DNA of 64,000 bases from Hydrogenophaga sp. (GTDB lineage Bacteria > Pseudomonadota > Gammaproteobacteria > Burkholderiales > Burkholderiaceae_C). Below, in pieces: positions 1-8,790 of the stretch; the first letter of the stretch is position 1, and the number at the start of each line of letters is the position of its first letter. The stretch covers positions 1-64,000 of the forward strand of contig NZ_JAHBZK010000006.1 in assembly GCF_019635465.1 (NCBI RefSeq), given 5' to 3'. The notes beneath the pieces are model-generated. The model was not told the DNA's origin. It worked only from the letters and a program-made list of their open reading frames with translations, and made no database searches. The position numbers and the translations under genes were made by a program.

Positions 1-216
1 AAGCTGCACGAGGAACGGCGTGTTGCGCACCAGCTCGACATAGGCGCCGACCGCCCACCGCAGCCAACCTGCGCCGTGCACGCGGGCCCATGCGCAGGCG
101 ATGCCCGTGGCCACACCGAGCACGGCCGAGATGGCCGTCAGGCCCAGCGTCCAGGCCACGCCCCTGGCGAGCAGGGGCCATTGGCTCAGGACAGCGCCGA
201 AGTCGAGCTGGACCAT
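1..216 (-). CDS. Amino-acid ABC transporter permease, N-terminal part (runs off the window)
   Basis: Reading the minus strand from an ATG at 216 gives 72 codons open to the window edge. The protein starts MVQLDFGAVLSQW, followed by a hydrophobic first membrane segment (about residues 22-43), and then YVELVRNTPFLVQL. That last stretch is the hallmark of HisM/GlnP-type inner-membrane permeases of the polar amino acid family, just before the second membrane segment. It lies two bases downstream of a periplasmic binding protein gene on the same strand, so the two are almost certainly one importer. The ATPase gene would lie outside the window. Confidence 0.85.
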   Translation of the reverse strand, partial: MVQLDFGAVLSQWPLLARGVAWTLGLTAISAVLGVATGIACAWARVHGAGWLRWAVGAYVELVRNTPFLVQL

Positions 217-218
217 GC

Positions 219-1013
219 TTACTGGGGCAGGTTGCCGGCCGGCCGGCCCAGCCACTTGACGGCCATCTTGTCGAGGTCGCCGTTGGCCTTGGCCGCGGCA
301 ATGATCTCATTGACCTTCAGGCGCAGCTTGTCTTCGCCCTTGGCGACGCCGATGTAGTTGGGGCTGTCCTTGAGCAGCAACTTGAACTCGGTGCCCAGCT
401 GCGGGTTCTTGCCCATGAAGGCGCCGGCCACCGAGGCACCGGTGGCGATCACCTGCACCTGCCCCGACACGAAGGCCGAGACGGTGGCGTTGTTGTCCTC
501 GAAGCGCTTGATGTCGGTGCTGGCCGGGGCGACCTTGGTCAGCTCCTGGTCTTCGATGGCGCCGCGGGTCACCGCGACCGACTTGCCGCCCAGATCATTG
601 AAGCTGGCCAGGGCCATGCTCTTGGGGCCGTACACGGCCTGGAAGAAGGGCGAGTAGGCGACGGTGAAGTCGATCACCTTCTCACGGTCGGGGTTCTTGC
701 CCAGCGTGGAGATGACCAGATCGGCCTTCTTGGTCTGCAGGTAAGGGATGCGGTTGGCGCTGGTGACCGGCACCAGTTCGACCTTCACGCCCAGCTTGGC
801 GGCGATCAGGTTGGCCATGTCCACATCCAGGCCCTGGGGCTTGAGGTCGATGCCGACGAAGCCGTAGGGCGGGAAGTCGGTGGGCACCGCGATCTTGACC
901 AGCTTGGCCTTCATCACGTCGTCGAGCGCGGACTGGGCGTGCACCTGTGTGGCGCCCAGGGTGGCGGCAGCAGCGGCGCAAAGCAGGACAAGGCGGCGGG
1001 TGGCGAGTTTCAT
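219..1013 (-). CDS. Periplasmic amino-acid-type ABC transporter substrate-binding protein
   Basis: 264 residues. The start at 1013 has AGGAG about 7 bases upstream and begins a clean Sec signal peptide (MKLATRRLVLL, then an Ala-rich core ending VHAQ). The mature part has the SBP_bac_3 (cluster F) pattern: VPTDFPPYGFVG near the N terminus, KKADLVISTLGKNPDRE, then VIDFTVAYSPFFQAVYG. It should bind a polar amino acid or similar small ligand in the periplasm and deliver it to the adjacent permease. Its start codon overlaps the regulator's stop codon (ATGA), so regulator, binding protein and permease look co-transcribed. The ligand cannot be read from sequence. Confidence 0.9.
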   Translation of the reverse strand: MKLATRRLVLLCAAAAATLGATQVHAQSALDDVMKAKLVKIAVPTDFPPYGFVGIDLKPQGLDVDMANLIAAKLGVKVELVPVTSANRIPYLQTKKADLVISTLGKNPDREKVIDFTVAYSPFFQAVYGPKSMALASFNDLGGKSVAVTRGAIEDQELTKVAPASTDIKRFEDNNATVSAFVSGQVQVIATGASVAGAFMGKNPQLGTEFKLLLKDSPNYIGVAKGEDKLRLKVNEIIAAAKANGDLDKMAVKWLGRPAGNLPQ

Positions 1014-1798
1014 AGCAGGGCTCCTAGGTAAGGTTCGCGGTCGGGTGGGGGTGTTTTGTCGGATGCGCGCGTGGTTTTGCGCGGGCGCGGTGTGCCCAGC
1101 GGCGCCAGCGCTTCGCGCAGGTCGGCCAGGGGGTCGGTGGGGGCGCCCAGGCGCAAGGCGGCCTGCACCTGTCCGATGTGCGCCGCCATCAATTGCTCGG
1201 CGGCGGCCACGTCGCCGCGCTCCAGCGCTTCCACGATCTGCACGTGCTCGGCACAGGACTGCACGGCGTCGTGCGTGCTCTGGTAGAGCATGGCGATCAG
1301 TGTGGTGCGCGCGGTGAAGTCGCGCAGCGTCTCGGCCAGCAGCTGGTTGCCCAGGCACTCGGCCAGGCAGACGTGAAAGTCACCCAGCAGGTAGCTGCGT
1401 TGACCCACGTCGGCGCCATTGAGCGCTGCCTGTTCTTGCCGGATGTGCTGGCGCAGCTTCTTGAGGGCGGCCTTGTCGACCTTGCCGTTGCTGCGAATGA
1501 GGCCGGTCTCGATGACGCGACGCGCCTCGAAAGCCTCGCGCGCTTCGTCGTGCGAGGGCTGCACCACGTACCAGCCGCGGCGGGCACTGACCGTGACGAT
1601 GCCGCGCGCGGCCAGACGCACCAGCGCCTCACGCACCAGGGTGCGACTGCAGTCGAAGAGCATTGACAGGTTTTGCTCGCCCAGGCGGGTGCCGGGCGCG
1701 AGCCGCTGCGCGAGGATGGCCTCGACGATGCGTTGGGCGATATCGGTGGCGCTGACCATGTTGGGCAGCAGTGCATGCCAGAACCGTGCCATGGGCAT
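1010..1798 (-). CDS. GntR-family transcriptional regulator, FadR/FCD type
   Basis: About 262 residues. An N-terminal winged helix (TDIAQRIVEAILAQRL, then LGEQNLSMLFDCSRT, TLVREALVRLAARG) is followed by an all-helical FCD ligand domain containing FHVCLAECLGNQLL and AEHVQIVEALERGD. The family binds DNA as a dimer and releases it on binding a small metabolite. The start was put at ATG 1798, next to a near-perfect palindrome; no good ribosome site precedes it, so a leaderless transcript or the internal ATG at 1759 are alternatives. Its stop overlaps the start of the binding-protein gene, which suggests it controls that importer and itself. Confidence 0.85.
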   Translation of the reverse strand: MPMARFWHALLPNMVSATDIAQRIVEAILAQRLAPGTRLGEQNLSMLFDCSRTLVREALVRLAARGIVTVSARRGWYVVQPSHDEAREAFEARRVIETGLIRSNGKVDKAALKKLRQHIRQEQAALNGADVGQRSYLLGDFHVCLAECLGNQLLAETLRDFTARTTLIAMLYQSTHDAVQSCAEHVQIVEALERGDVAAAEQLMAAHIGQVQAALRLGAPTDPLADLREALAPLGTPRPRKTTRASDKTPPPDREPYLGALL

Positions 1799-1799
1799 A

Positions 1800-1821
1800 T
1801 CAGGCTTGTATGCAAGCCTGA
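1800..1821. promoter_or_regulatory. Palindromic operator candidate for the GntR regulator
   Basis: Perfect 9-bp arms TCAGGCTTG and CAAGCCTGA separated by TATG, ending 1 base upstream of the chosen start codon of the GntR gene. The core TTGTATGCAA resembles operators of FCD-type GntR proteins. The position fits autorepression of the gntR-binding protein-permease operon. Confidence 0.6.
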
Positions 1822-1895
1822 TGCACTGGCCTTGTGCGCTGGCGGGTGCTTGTGACCCGGCGCGGTGCGCGCCGCGCACCACCAACGGGGATGGC

Positions 1896-2804
1896 TCAGC
1901 GGCTGGCGCTGAGCGATTGCAGGTCGGCTTCGTAGCCGCGCAGCACCGCCACCGCGTGCTCACGCTGCTCGGGCGTGGTGCTGTTGTGCAACTCGGCGAA
2001 CTGTGCGCAGGCGTGGCGCACGGCACGCTCGCTCATGGCGCGGTAGTGCGCATCGGGCGAGACCATCAAACCTTCGGCATGGCTGCGCAGCAGCCGCGCG
2101 GCGTGTTCGGGCTCGGCCTGTGCCTGCGCGATGGTTTGCAGCAGGTCGGCCTGGCGGCGCTGGCGCTCGATCTGGGTGAGCGGTGCGTCCCACGGCGATT
2201 GCGCCAGCCCGGTGCTCAGCAGGCTGCGTTGCTGTGCGTTCAGGCGGCCGTACAGCCGCTCGCTGCGCGACACCGCCTCGTCCAGCCGGCGCGCCAGTCG
2301 CTCGGCGGGCGTGCCCCGCAGGAAGTCGTCGGCAAAGGTCTGATTGCTGCTGGCCTGGCGTCGCTTCAGGGCGGCGATCTGCTCGGGCCCAAGGTCGACG
2401 AGCAGCTGCGCAAACGGCGCCAGGGTGCGCTCACCGGCCCGCCACACGCGGTCGCGGATTTCCTCGAACTGCGCGCAGGCCTGGCTGGCGGTGATGTCGC
2501 GGCGGGCCATGTCCTGCCAGCGCCGCAGCAGGTCGGCATAGCGGGGCAGCTCGCTCTGGCGGTGCCAGTCGTAGAAGGTGTCGATGGCACCGCGCACCTG
2601 GGTGGCCTGTGCATCGGTGAAGTCAAAGTGGTCGTTGAGCCACCACTGACTCAGCGCGGGCGCCTGCTGGTACGCCAGCCGCACGGTCGAGCAGGCCGTC
2701 AGCGTCGCCAGGGCGGCAGTGGTCAGCAGGGCGAGGGCCATAATCCGGCGCACCTGGGCGCCCGCCGTGCGAACGCCCCGACCGATCACGAAAGAGGACT
2801 TCAT
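1896..2804 (-). CDS. DUF6279-like lipoprotein
   Basis: About 302 residues from ATG 2804. A hydrophobic run MALALLTTAALATLTAC ends in the lipobox LTAC, so the mature protein should be lipid-anchored on the cysteine, probably facing the periplasm. The mature part starts STVRLAYQQAP and is rich in Arg, Gln and Ala helices (FYDWHRQSELPRYADLL; CAQFEEIRDRV). This matches the DUF6279 lipoproteins common in betaproteobacteria, whose function is unknown. Later starts (GTG 2753 or ATG 2741) would give a shorter signal peptide. The 2804 start overlaps the glmU start on the opposite strand, so the two genes are divergent with interlocked start regions. Confidence 0.75.
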   Translation of the reverse strand: MKSSFVIGRGVRTAGAQVRRIMALALLTTAALATLTACSTVRLAYQQAPALSQWWLNDHFDFTDAQATQVRGAIDTFYDWHRQSELPRYADLLRRWQDMARRDITASQACAQFEEIRDRVWRAGERTLAPFAQLLVDLGPEQIAALKRRQASSNQTFADDFLRGTPAERLARRLDEAVSRSERLYGRLNAQQRSLLSTGLAQSPWDAPLTQIERQRRQADLLQTIAQAQAEPEHAARLLRSHAEGLMVSPDAHYRAMSERAVRHACAQFAELHNSTTPEQREHAVAVLRGYEADLQSLSASR

Positions 2805-4203
2805 GGCGTTACCGGTGGATGTGGTGGTGATGGCCGCGGGCAAGGGCACGCGCATGAAAAGCCAGCGGCCCAAAGTGTTGCACCGCCTGGGCGGGCGTGC
2901 GCTGGCCCAGCACGTGATCGACTGCGCCGCGCGGTTATCGGCGCGCTCGGTGGTGGTCATCACCGGCCACGGCGCGGCACAGGTCGAGACAGGTTTGCAG
3001 GCACCCGCACAGACGGCGCTGCGCTTTGTGCGCCAGGAGCCGCAGCTGGGCACAGGCCACGCGGTGCAGCAGGCGGTGCCGGTGATGGCCGATGACGGTC
3101 TCACGCTGGTGCTGTCGGGTGATGTGCCACTCACGCGCCCCGAAACCTTGCAGGCCTTGATCGACCTCAGCGCCGGTCGGCACCTCGCCCTGTTGACGCT
3201 GGACATGCCCGACCCCACGGGCTATGGCCGCGTGGTGCGCGACGAAGCCGGTGCGGTCAAGGCGATCGTCGAACACAAGGACGCCAGCGACGCGCAGCGC
3301 GCCATCACCGAGATCTACAGCGGCATCATGGCCGTGCCCACGGCGCGATTGCGCGCCTGGCTGGCGCGGCTGGACAACCGCAATGCCCAGGGCGAGTACT
3401 ACCTCACCGACGTGGTGAAGTTCGCCGTGGCCGATGGCGAGACCGTGCTGGCGCATCGCATCGACGATGCTGTGCAGGTGGCCGGTGTGAACAGCCCGCA
3501 GCAACTGGCCGAGCTGGAGCGTGCCTACCAGCTGCGCCTGGCCAACGATCTGATGGTGCAGGGCGTGCGCCTGGCCGACCCGACCCGCTTCGATGTGCGC
3601 GGTGACCTGGTCTGCGGGCAGGACGTGGACATCGACGTCAACTGCGTGTTCGAAGGGCGCGTCGAGCTGGGCGACGGTGTGCGCATTGGCGCCAACTGTG
3701 TGATCGCCAACGCGCGCATCGAGGCGGGCGCGGTGATCCACCCCTTCACGCACATCGACGGCGAGCGTGCCGGCGTGCGCGTGGGTCCCGGTGCGCTGGT
3801 GGGTCCGTTCGCACGCCTGCGCCCGGGTGCCGATCTGGGCGCCGAGGTGCACATCGGCAACTTCGTCGAGGTCAAGAACAGCACGCTGGCCGCAGGCGCC
3901 AAGGCCAACCACCTGGCCTACCTGGGCGACGCCACGGTGGGTGAGCGCGTCAACTACGGCGCCGGCAGCATCACCGCCAACTACGACGGCGCCAACAAGC
4001 ACCGCACGGTGATCGAAGCCGATGTGCATGTGGGCAGCAACTGTGTGCTGGTGGCGCCCGTGACCATCGGTGCGGGCGGCACGGTGGGTGCGGGCTCCAC
4101 CATTTCCAAGAGCACGGAAGCGGGCGCGCTGTCGGTCTCGCGCGCGCGCCAGGTGAGCATTCCCGGCTGGCAGCGACCCCAGAAAACCAAAAAGGCGCCC
4201 TGA
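2803..4203 (+). CDS. glmU: Bifunctional UDP-N-acetylglucosamine pyrophosphorylase / glucosamine-1-phosphate N-acetyltransferase
   Basis: 466 residues, close to the usual GlmU length. It acetylates glucosamine-1-phosphate and then couples it to UTP, giving UDP-GlcNAc for peptidoglycan and LPS in the cytoplasm. The uridylyltransferase domain is marked by VVMAAGKGTRMKS near residue 10, QLGTGHAV, LVLSGDVPL and YYLTD. The C-terminal left-handed beta-helix shows hexapeptide repeats (IGANCVIANARIEAGAVI) and the acetyl-CoA-site segment YGAGSITANYDG. AAAGAGGA lies upstream of ATG 2803. GlmS, the previous enzyme of the pathway, is encoded 1.5 kb downstream. Confidence 0.97.
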   Translation: MALPVDVVVMAAGKGTRMKSQRPKVLHRLGGRALAQHVIDCAARLSARSVVVITGHGAAQVETGLQAPAQTALRFVRQEPQLGTGHAVQQAVPVMADDGLTLVLSGDVPLTRPETLQALIDLSAGRHLALLTLDMPDPTGYGRVVRDEAGAVKAIVEHKDASDAQRAITEIYSGIMAVPTARLRAWLARLDNRNAQGEYYLTDVVKFAVADGETVLAHRIDDAVQVAGVNSPQQLAELERAYQLRLANDLMVQGVRLADPTRFDVRGDLVCGQDVDIDVNCVFEGRVELGDGVRIGANCVIANARIEAGAVIHPFTHIDGERAGVRVGPGALVGPFARLRPGADLGAEVHIGNFVEVKNSTLAAGAKANHLAYLGDATVGERVNYGAGSITANYDGANKHRTVIEADVHVGSNCVLVAPVTIGAGGTVGAGSTISKSTEAGALSVSRARQVSIPGWQRPQKTKKAP

Positions 4204-4211
4204 GGCGCCTT
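4180..4211 (-). terminator. Rho-independent terminator for the DUF2726 gene, inside the glmU 3' end
   Basis: Eight-bp arms AAGGCGCC (4192-4199) and GGCGCCTT (4204-4211) flank a 4-base loop that holds the glmU stop codon. On the minus strand the stem is followed by a T-rich tract (TTTGGTTTTC), so it terminates the minus-strand gene starting at 4962. The plus strand has no T-run. Confidence 0.75.
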
Positions 4212-4230
4212 CGGTTGGGAGCGGGTCGGT

Positions 4231-4962
4231 TCAGCGCCCGCCGCGCACGTCGAACGAGCCACCGTCGTAGCGGCGATCGCCGCCACGCGGCTTGGGCGGC
4301 GCCAGTTCGTCTTCCAGGCTCATCAGGCCGCTCAGGCCCATGACCTCGGAGTCGCGGTAGGCCGAATTGCCGTACTTGTCGTCCAGCGTGGACATCTGGC
4401 TCTCGAGCTCGCGGATGGCGCTGTCGCGCTCGCTGGGCTGCGGCGCCGGCGTGGCCACGCGCGGCTTGGGCAGTTCCACCAGGTTGAGCTGGGCGCGGAA
4501 GTCGGCCGGCGACGGCATGCGGTGGATGCCGTTCTTGAGAAACAGAAAGCGCACGCCCGCCGTTTTGAGCATGCGGTTCTTGATCTTCACGCGCTGGGCC
4601 TTGGCCTCGGCGTTGCTCAGGTGGTACTGCTCGATATCAAACGCAAACGTCGGGCGCCCGTCGGGTGCGCAGACAACGAAATCGACCCGGTGCTCTCGCA
4701 GGCGCTCCTTGGCGGCGGTCTTGCTGCTGGCGCGGCGCACCGACAGCATGTTGGCCAGCGACACGTTGGGCAGCACGACCTGTCCCGGAAAGGTGTCTTG
4801 CAGGTAGTCGAGCATGGCCACTTGCTCGGAAGACAGAATGCGCTCAGGGCTGAAGCGGTCATCCCGGCCGTCGTCTTGCGATCGCATGAAACGAAGGTAG
4901 AGCCAAACGCACAGCGCCAGCACCACGATCGCGATCACCGACCCGATCACCACCATGTCCAT
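4231..4962 (-). CDS. Membrane-anchored DUF2726 protein
   Basis: 243 residues. ATG 4962 is preceded by AGGAGG at ideal spacing. A single N-terminal membrane helix (VVIGSVIAIVVLALCVWLYL) is followed by a cytoplasmic DUF2726 domain. Its features include EQVAMLDYLQDTFPGQVVLPNVSL, RVDFVVCAPDGRPTFAFDI and RFLFLKNG, which look like a restriction-endonuclease-like fold. The C terminus is charged and low-complexity (RRYDGGSFDVRGGR). DUF2726 domains are found in several nucleic-acid-associated proteins, but this short membrane-tethered form has no assigned role. It is monocistronic, with its own terminator. Confidence 0.8.
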   Translation of the reverse strand: MDMVVIGSVIAIVVLALCVWLYLRFMRSQDDGRDDRFSPERILSSEQVAMLDYLQDTFPGQVVLPNVSLANMLSVRRASSKTAAKERLREHRVDFVVCAPDGRPTFAFDIEQYHLSNAEAKAQRVKIKNRMLKTAGVRFLFLKNGIHRMPSPADFRAQLNLVELPKPRVATPAPQPSERDSAIRELESQMSTLDDKYGNSAYRDSEVMGLSGLMSLEDELAPPKPRGGDRRYDGGSFDVRGGR

Positions 4963-5067
4963 TGAAATTCCTCCTGCATGGCCAGCGATCCATTGGCTGG
5001 CCCAAAGTGTTGCGAGGTTGTTACACCATCGCCAATCCGTCAACTCCCATATTGGGATGCGCGGGCA

Positions 5068-5607
5068 TTAGTGTGCGTTTTGCTGCAGATTCCCCCCCGG
5101 GTTTAAGCCATTCGGCGTCACCGATGCGCTCAGCGGCAAGCGTGGATCGAACTTGGCGCAACGCGCACTGAAGAAGCCCTTGACGTTGCGCACATTGGCG
5201 TCGCCGGTGAACAGGCGCTGCGTCAAGGCCAGGTAGTCGGGCATGTCGGTGCAGCGCACCACCAGCAAAAAGTCCGGGCCGGGGCTGACCCGGTAGCACT
5301 GCTGGACGCGCGCTTCGGCCACGGCGCGTTGCTCGAACGCATCGAGCGCCTCTGCGCCCTGGCGCTCCAGGCTCACCTCGACCAGCACCGTCAGGCCGTG
5401 CCCGAGCAACGGGGCCAAGCGGTCGGCGTCGAGCAAGGCCACCTCCCGGGCGATGAGGCCACGATCGCGCAGCCGCTTGACCCGCCGCAGACAGGTGGGG
5501 GCGGATAGGTGGGCGCGCTCGGCGAGCGCCTGATTGCTCAGCGAGGCATCCGTCTGCAGCAGGTCCAGCAGTCGAATGTCGATGGCATCGATGTCGATTT
5601 CTTCCAC
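5068..5607 (-). CDS. Lrp/AsnC-family transcriptional regulator
   Basis: 179 residues with a GTG start at 5607; an in-frame stop lies just upstream, so this is the only reasonable start. The N-terminal HTH (DIRLLDLLQTDASLSNQALA, then LSAPTCLRRVKRLRDRGLI) is typical of Lrp proteins, followed by the RAM effector domain (LTVLVEVSLERQG; YRVSPGPDFLLVVRCTDMP). The family forms octamers that sense amino acids. It is divergent from glmS, 135 bases apart, with an A/T-rich palindrome between, so it may regulate itself and perhaps glmS. Confidence 0.9.
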   Translation of the reverse strand: MEEIDIDAIDIRLLDLLQTDASLSNQALAERAHLSAPTCLRRVKRLRDRGLIAREVALLDADRLAPLLGHGLTVLVEVSLERQGAEALDAFEQRAVAEARVQQCYRVSPGPDFLLVVRCTDMPDYLALTQRLFTGDANVRNVKGFFSARCAKFDPRLPLSASVTPNGLNPGGNLQQNAH

Positions 5608-5673
5608 AACGTATTAATAAATGAATGAAAAATGCGTCGATCGAGTGTAGCGATGAATTCGTTCACCTGAGCG

Positions 5674-5690
5674 TGAATTTTGCACATTCA
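5674..5690. promoter_or_regulatory. Palindrome in the lrp-glmS divergent intergenic region
   Basis: TGAAT and ATTCA arms separated by 7 bases (TTTGCAC), flanked by further GAAT and ATTC half-sites from 5620 to 5695. The length and A/T-rich centre fit an Lrp/AsnC binding site. No promoter boxes with good spacing were identified. Confidence 0.45.
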
Positions 5691-5742
5691 TTTCAAACCG
5701 TCCTGTCTAGCATTCGCCTCGTTCAATCTATGGAGGCGCGCT

Positions 5743-7599
5743 ATGTGCGGCATCGTGGCGGGGGTTTCGGGGCGCGACATCGTGCCCGTGCTGGTTCAGG
5801 GCTTGCAGCGGCTGGAGTACCGCGGCTATGACTCCTGCGGGGTCGCCGTGCACGATGGTGGCCTGCGCCGCGCCCGCAGCGTCTCGCGCGTGGCCGAACT
5901 GGGGCAGCAGGTACAGACTGAAGGCATTGCCAGCGGCACCGGCATCGCCCACACGCGTTGGGCCACGCATGGTGCGCCGGCGGTGCACAACGCCCACCCG
6001 CACTTCAGTCACGGTCCCGGTGCCCAGAGCGCGAGCGCTGGCCGCGTAGCACTGGTGCACAACGGCATCATCGAAAACCACGACGAGCTGCGTGCGGCGC
6101 TGATGGCCAAGGGCTATGTCTTCGAGAGCCAGACCGATACCGAGGTCATTGCGCACCTGGTGGATTCGCTCTACGACGGCAATGTGTTCGAAGCGCTGCA
6201 GGCGGCGGTGAAGCAGCTGCACGGCGCCTACGCGCTGGCGGTGTTCCACAAGGACGAACCGCACCGCGTTGTCGGTGCGCGCGCCGGCTCGCCGCTGGTG
6301 CTGGGCGTGGGGTTGCAGGCGGGCGAGCATTTCCTGGCCAGCGACGCGATGGCCCTGGCGGGCGTCACCGATCAGATCGTGTACCTCGAAGAAGGCGACC
6401 TGGTGGACCTGCAGATGGGCCGCTACTGGATCACCGCGGTCGATGGTCGTGCGCTCGATGCGTCGCAACGTCCGGTGCGCACCGTGCAGGCGCACAGCGG
6501 CGCGGCCGAGCTGGGCCCGTACCGCCACTACATGCAGAAGGAAATCTTCGAGCAGCCGCGCGCCATTGCCGACACGCTCGAAGGCGTGGTCGGCATCACG
6601 CCCGAGCTGTTTGGTGACGGTGCGTTTCGCACTTTCAAGGCGATCGACCGTGTGCTGATCCTGGCCTGTGGCACCAGCTACTACAGCGGTTGCGCCGCCA
6701 AGTACTGGCTCGAGTCGATTGCCCGCATCCCCACGCAGGTGGAGGTGGCCAGCGAGTACCGCTACCGCACCAGCGTGCCCGATCCGCGTACGCTCATCGT
6801 CACCATCAGCCAGAGCGGCGAAACCGCCGACACCCTGGCCGCGCTGCGCCACGCGCAAAGCCTGGGCATGAGCGAGACGCTGACCATTTGCAACGTGGCC
6901 ACCAGCGCCATGGTGCGCGAATGCAAGTTGGCCTACATCACACGCGCCGGCGTCGAAATCGGCGTGGCTTCCACCAAGGCCTTCACCACCCAGCTGGCGG
7001 GCTTGTTCCTGCTCACGCTCGCACTGGCCCAGGTGCGCGGGCACCTCAGCGAAGACGACGAGGCCGAGCACCTCAAACGCATGCGGCACCTGCCCGTGGC
7101 GCTGCAAGCCGTGCTGGCGCTGGAGCCGCAGGTGATCAGCTGGGCCGAAGACTTTGCCCGCATGGACAACGCGCTGTTCCTGGGTCGCGGCCTGCACTAC
7201 CCGATCGCGCTCGAAGGCGCGCTCAAGCTCAAGGAAATCAGCTACATCCACGCAGAGGCCTACCCGGCCGGCGAACTCAAGCACGGCCCGCTGGCGCTGG
7301 TGACGGCCGCCATGCCGGTCGTCACGGTGGCGCCCAACGACACGCTGCTTGAAAAGCTCAAGAGCAACATGCAGGAGGTGCGCGCGCGCGGCGGCGTGCT
7401 CTACGTGCTGGCCGACGCCGACACCCGCATCGCCAGCAGCGAGGGCATCCACGTCATCCGCATGCCCGAGCACTACGGTGCACTCTCACCCATCCTGCAC
7501 GTGGTGCCGCTGCAGCTGCTGGCGTATCACACGGCCCTGGCCAAAGGCACGGACGTCGACAAGCCCAGGAACCTGGCGAAGAGCGTGACGGTGGAGTGA
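5743..7599 (+). CDS. glmS: Glutamine-fructose-6-phosphate aminotransferase (isomerizing)
   Basis: 618 residues. It makes glucosamine-6-phosphate from fructose-6-phosphate and glutamine, the first step to UDP-GlcNAc. The catalytic cysteine follows the initiator Met (MCGIVAG). [11 protein letters not shown] and [11 protein letters not shown] belong to the glutaminase domain. Two SIS domains follow, with [21 protein letters not shown] and [13 protein letters not shown], and the C terminus [13 protein letters not shown] is intact. GGAGG lies just upstream of ATG 5743. The 3' end of this gene is the recognition target of TnsD in Tn7-family elements, and a Tn7-like element begins 25 bases after the stop codon. 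Confidence 0.97.
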   Translation: MCGIVAGVSGRDIVPVLVQGLQRLEYRGYDSCGVAVHDGGLRRARSVSRVAELGQQVQTEGIASGTGIAHTRWATHGAPAVHNAHPHFSHGPGAQSASAGRVALVHNGIIENHDELRAALMAKGYVFESQTDTEVIAHLVDSLYDGNVFEALQAAVKQLHGAYALAVFHKDEPHRVVGARAGSPLVLGVGLQAGEHFLASDAMALAGVTDQIVYLEEGDLVDLQMGRYWITAVDGRALDASQRPVRTVQAHSGAAELGPYRHYMQKEIFEQPRAIADTLEGVVGITPELFGDGAFRTFKAIDRVLILACGTSYYSGCAAKYWLESIARIPTQVEVASEYRYRTSVPDPRTLIVTISQSGETADTLAALRHAQSLGMSETLTICNVATSAMVRECKLAYITRAGVEIGVASTKAFTTQLAGLFLLTLALAQVRGHLSEDDEAEHLKRMRHLPVALQAVLALEPQVISWAEDFARMDNALFLGRGLHYPIALEGALKLKEISYIHAEAYPAGELKHGPLALVTAAMPVVTVAPNDTLLEKLKSNMQEVRARGGVLYVLADADTRIASSEGIHVIRMPEHYGALSPILHVVPLQLLAYHTALAKGTDVDKPRNLAKSVTVE

Positions 7600-7623
7600 G
7601 GCAGTCGGTCGCCGCCAGGGTGA

Positions 7624-7690
7624 TGTTTCTGACAAATAAAGTCGAAAACAGCGAAATAGAGTCGAAAACAAAACAATAAAGTCGAAAACT
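7624..7690 (+). repeat. Tn7-like transposon end with three contiguous TnsB-site-like repeats
   Basis: After the terminal TGTTTCT come three 20-bp units in direct tandem: 7631-7650, 7651-7670 and 7671-7690. Each carries the core (A)ATARAGTCGAAAAC. They resemble the overlapping TnsB sites of the Tn7 right end, whose core is ACAATAAAGTCTTAAACT. Contiguous packing is characteristic of a Tn7 right end, and the right end is also the one normally placed next to glmS. Confidence 0.8.
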
Positions 7691-7878
7691 ACGGCAGCGA
7701 CGCTGACATGGCCATCAACCTGAGTTCAGTCATTGACAGTTCTTCAGTTGGGGAGCTGTGCAGCGACTGCCGCTAGGCGCGTCTACACGTTGAACTCACG
7801 GTCTTGGCGTAAGAGCTGTCGTCCAAATGCTAGCCAATGGCAGCATACTGCTGAGAGCTTGCGCTATAGGGGTCGGGC

Positions 7879-8772
7879 ATGCATTTAGGAATTGAGCAAC
7901 ACACAGGACTGGTCTTTGAAGGCACGGGGAACCCCGACATTCCCGCCATGCCGATGCCAACGGTGACGCATGCGAAGTTCATCGATACTGCAGACGATTG
8001 GAAGGCGCTCCCGAGTCCTTCGGAGGCTTTTGGTCTCGTGTTCCGAGAGGATTCGTATGACCCGGTAAGCCGAACGCGCAGAGGCCGCCTCTATCAGCAA
8101 ACCAGCGGTGCTCAGCCTTCGAGGCTTATCGTTTCCGCCCACCCCCATGACCGCGGCTTGATTCCAGGCTACGACAAAGCAACCTACAAGTCGCTGTTCG
8201 TCTATACGTCTTGCTTCGAAATCCTACAGCGGCCGAACCAGGGCCAAGGTTCGGTTTTGGCGCTAGGGTCGTCGCGCGCAGCGTCAGCGTGGCGCGTCGT
8301 GCAAACGGAGGCGCTATACAGCGGCGCCGTGATGGTGACGCTTAAAGCGTTGTCAGCATTCAGCATCCTGCCTGAGCTCGACCTCAACAAGATCGACGAG
8401 CAGCTCCGACCTGCGGTCGCTCAGGCAATCGCGCGCGTCCTCGACTCCGCCTTCAAGGAGTCACCTGGCTCTGTCGTTGACAACTGCCGCGATGCCATGC
8501 AGGCGATTCTCTCCTCATGGCTTGCTCAGAGTGGCTCGCCCGACACGATCATTGGCAGGGAGCTTGCGCAAGTCTCTGCGACTATAGAGGGTGCACCCTA
8601 TGAGCGAATCTGCGTGGGTCACCTGGGCAAGGTGTGCGCGAAGCTGCACAGCCGGAACAAGAGCAATGCGCAGCGCCAAAATGGTTATCGACCCATCATG
8701 GAAGAGGACGCCGAGCTCGCCATTCATGCTGTTGGCTTCGCAATCCGAGACCTTGAATGGGCGAAAGCCTAA
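7879..8772 (+). CDS. Hypothetical protein, transposon cargo
   Basis: 297 residues, ATG at 7879 with only a weak G-rich ribosome site. No recognised motif, signal peptide or membrane segment is visible. The N-terminal half is mixed alpha/beta (THAKFIDTADDWKALPSPSE; RLIVSAHPHDRG); the C-terminal half is mainly helical (RPAVAQAIARVLDSAF; DAELAIHAVGFAIRDLEW). It lies between the transposon end and a recombinase relic, convergent with the HerA operon. It could be independent cargo or a partner of that operon; nothing in the sequence decides. Confidence 0.6.
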   Translation: MHLGIEQHTGLVFEGTGNPDIPAMPMPTVTHAKFIDTADDWKALPSPSEAFGLVFREDSYDPVSRTRRGRLYQQTSGAQPSRLIVSAHPHDRGLIPGYDKATYKSLFVYTSCFEILQRPNQGQGSVLALGSSRAASAWRVVQTEALYSGAVMVTLKALSAFSILPELDLNKIDEQLRPAVAQAIARVLDSAFKESPGSVVDNCRDAMQAILSSWLAQSGSPDTIIGRELAQVSATIEGAPYERICVGHLGKVCAKLHSRNKSNAQRQNGYRPIMEEDAELAIHAVGFAIRDLEWAKA

Positions 8773-8790
8773 AGCGGCCTGCAATTTCAA

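Noticed and set aside
5728..7473. 581-codon open frame on the minus strand
   Set aside because: Antisense shadow of glmS.
7631..7690. Possible CRISPR or iteron origin
   Set aside because: Units of 20 bp in direct contact, position next to glmS and similarity to Tn7 end sites identify them as TnsB-binding repeats.
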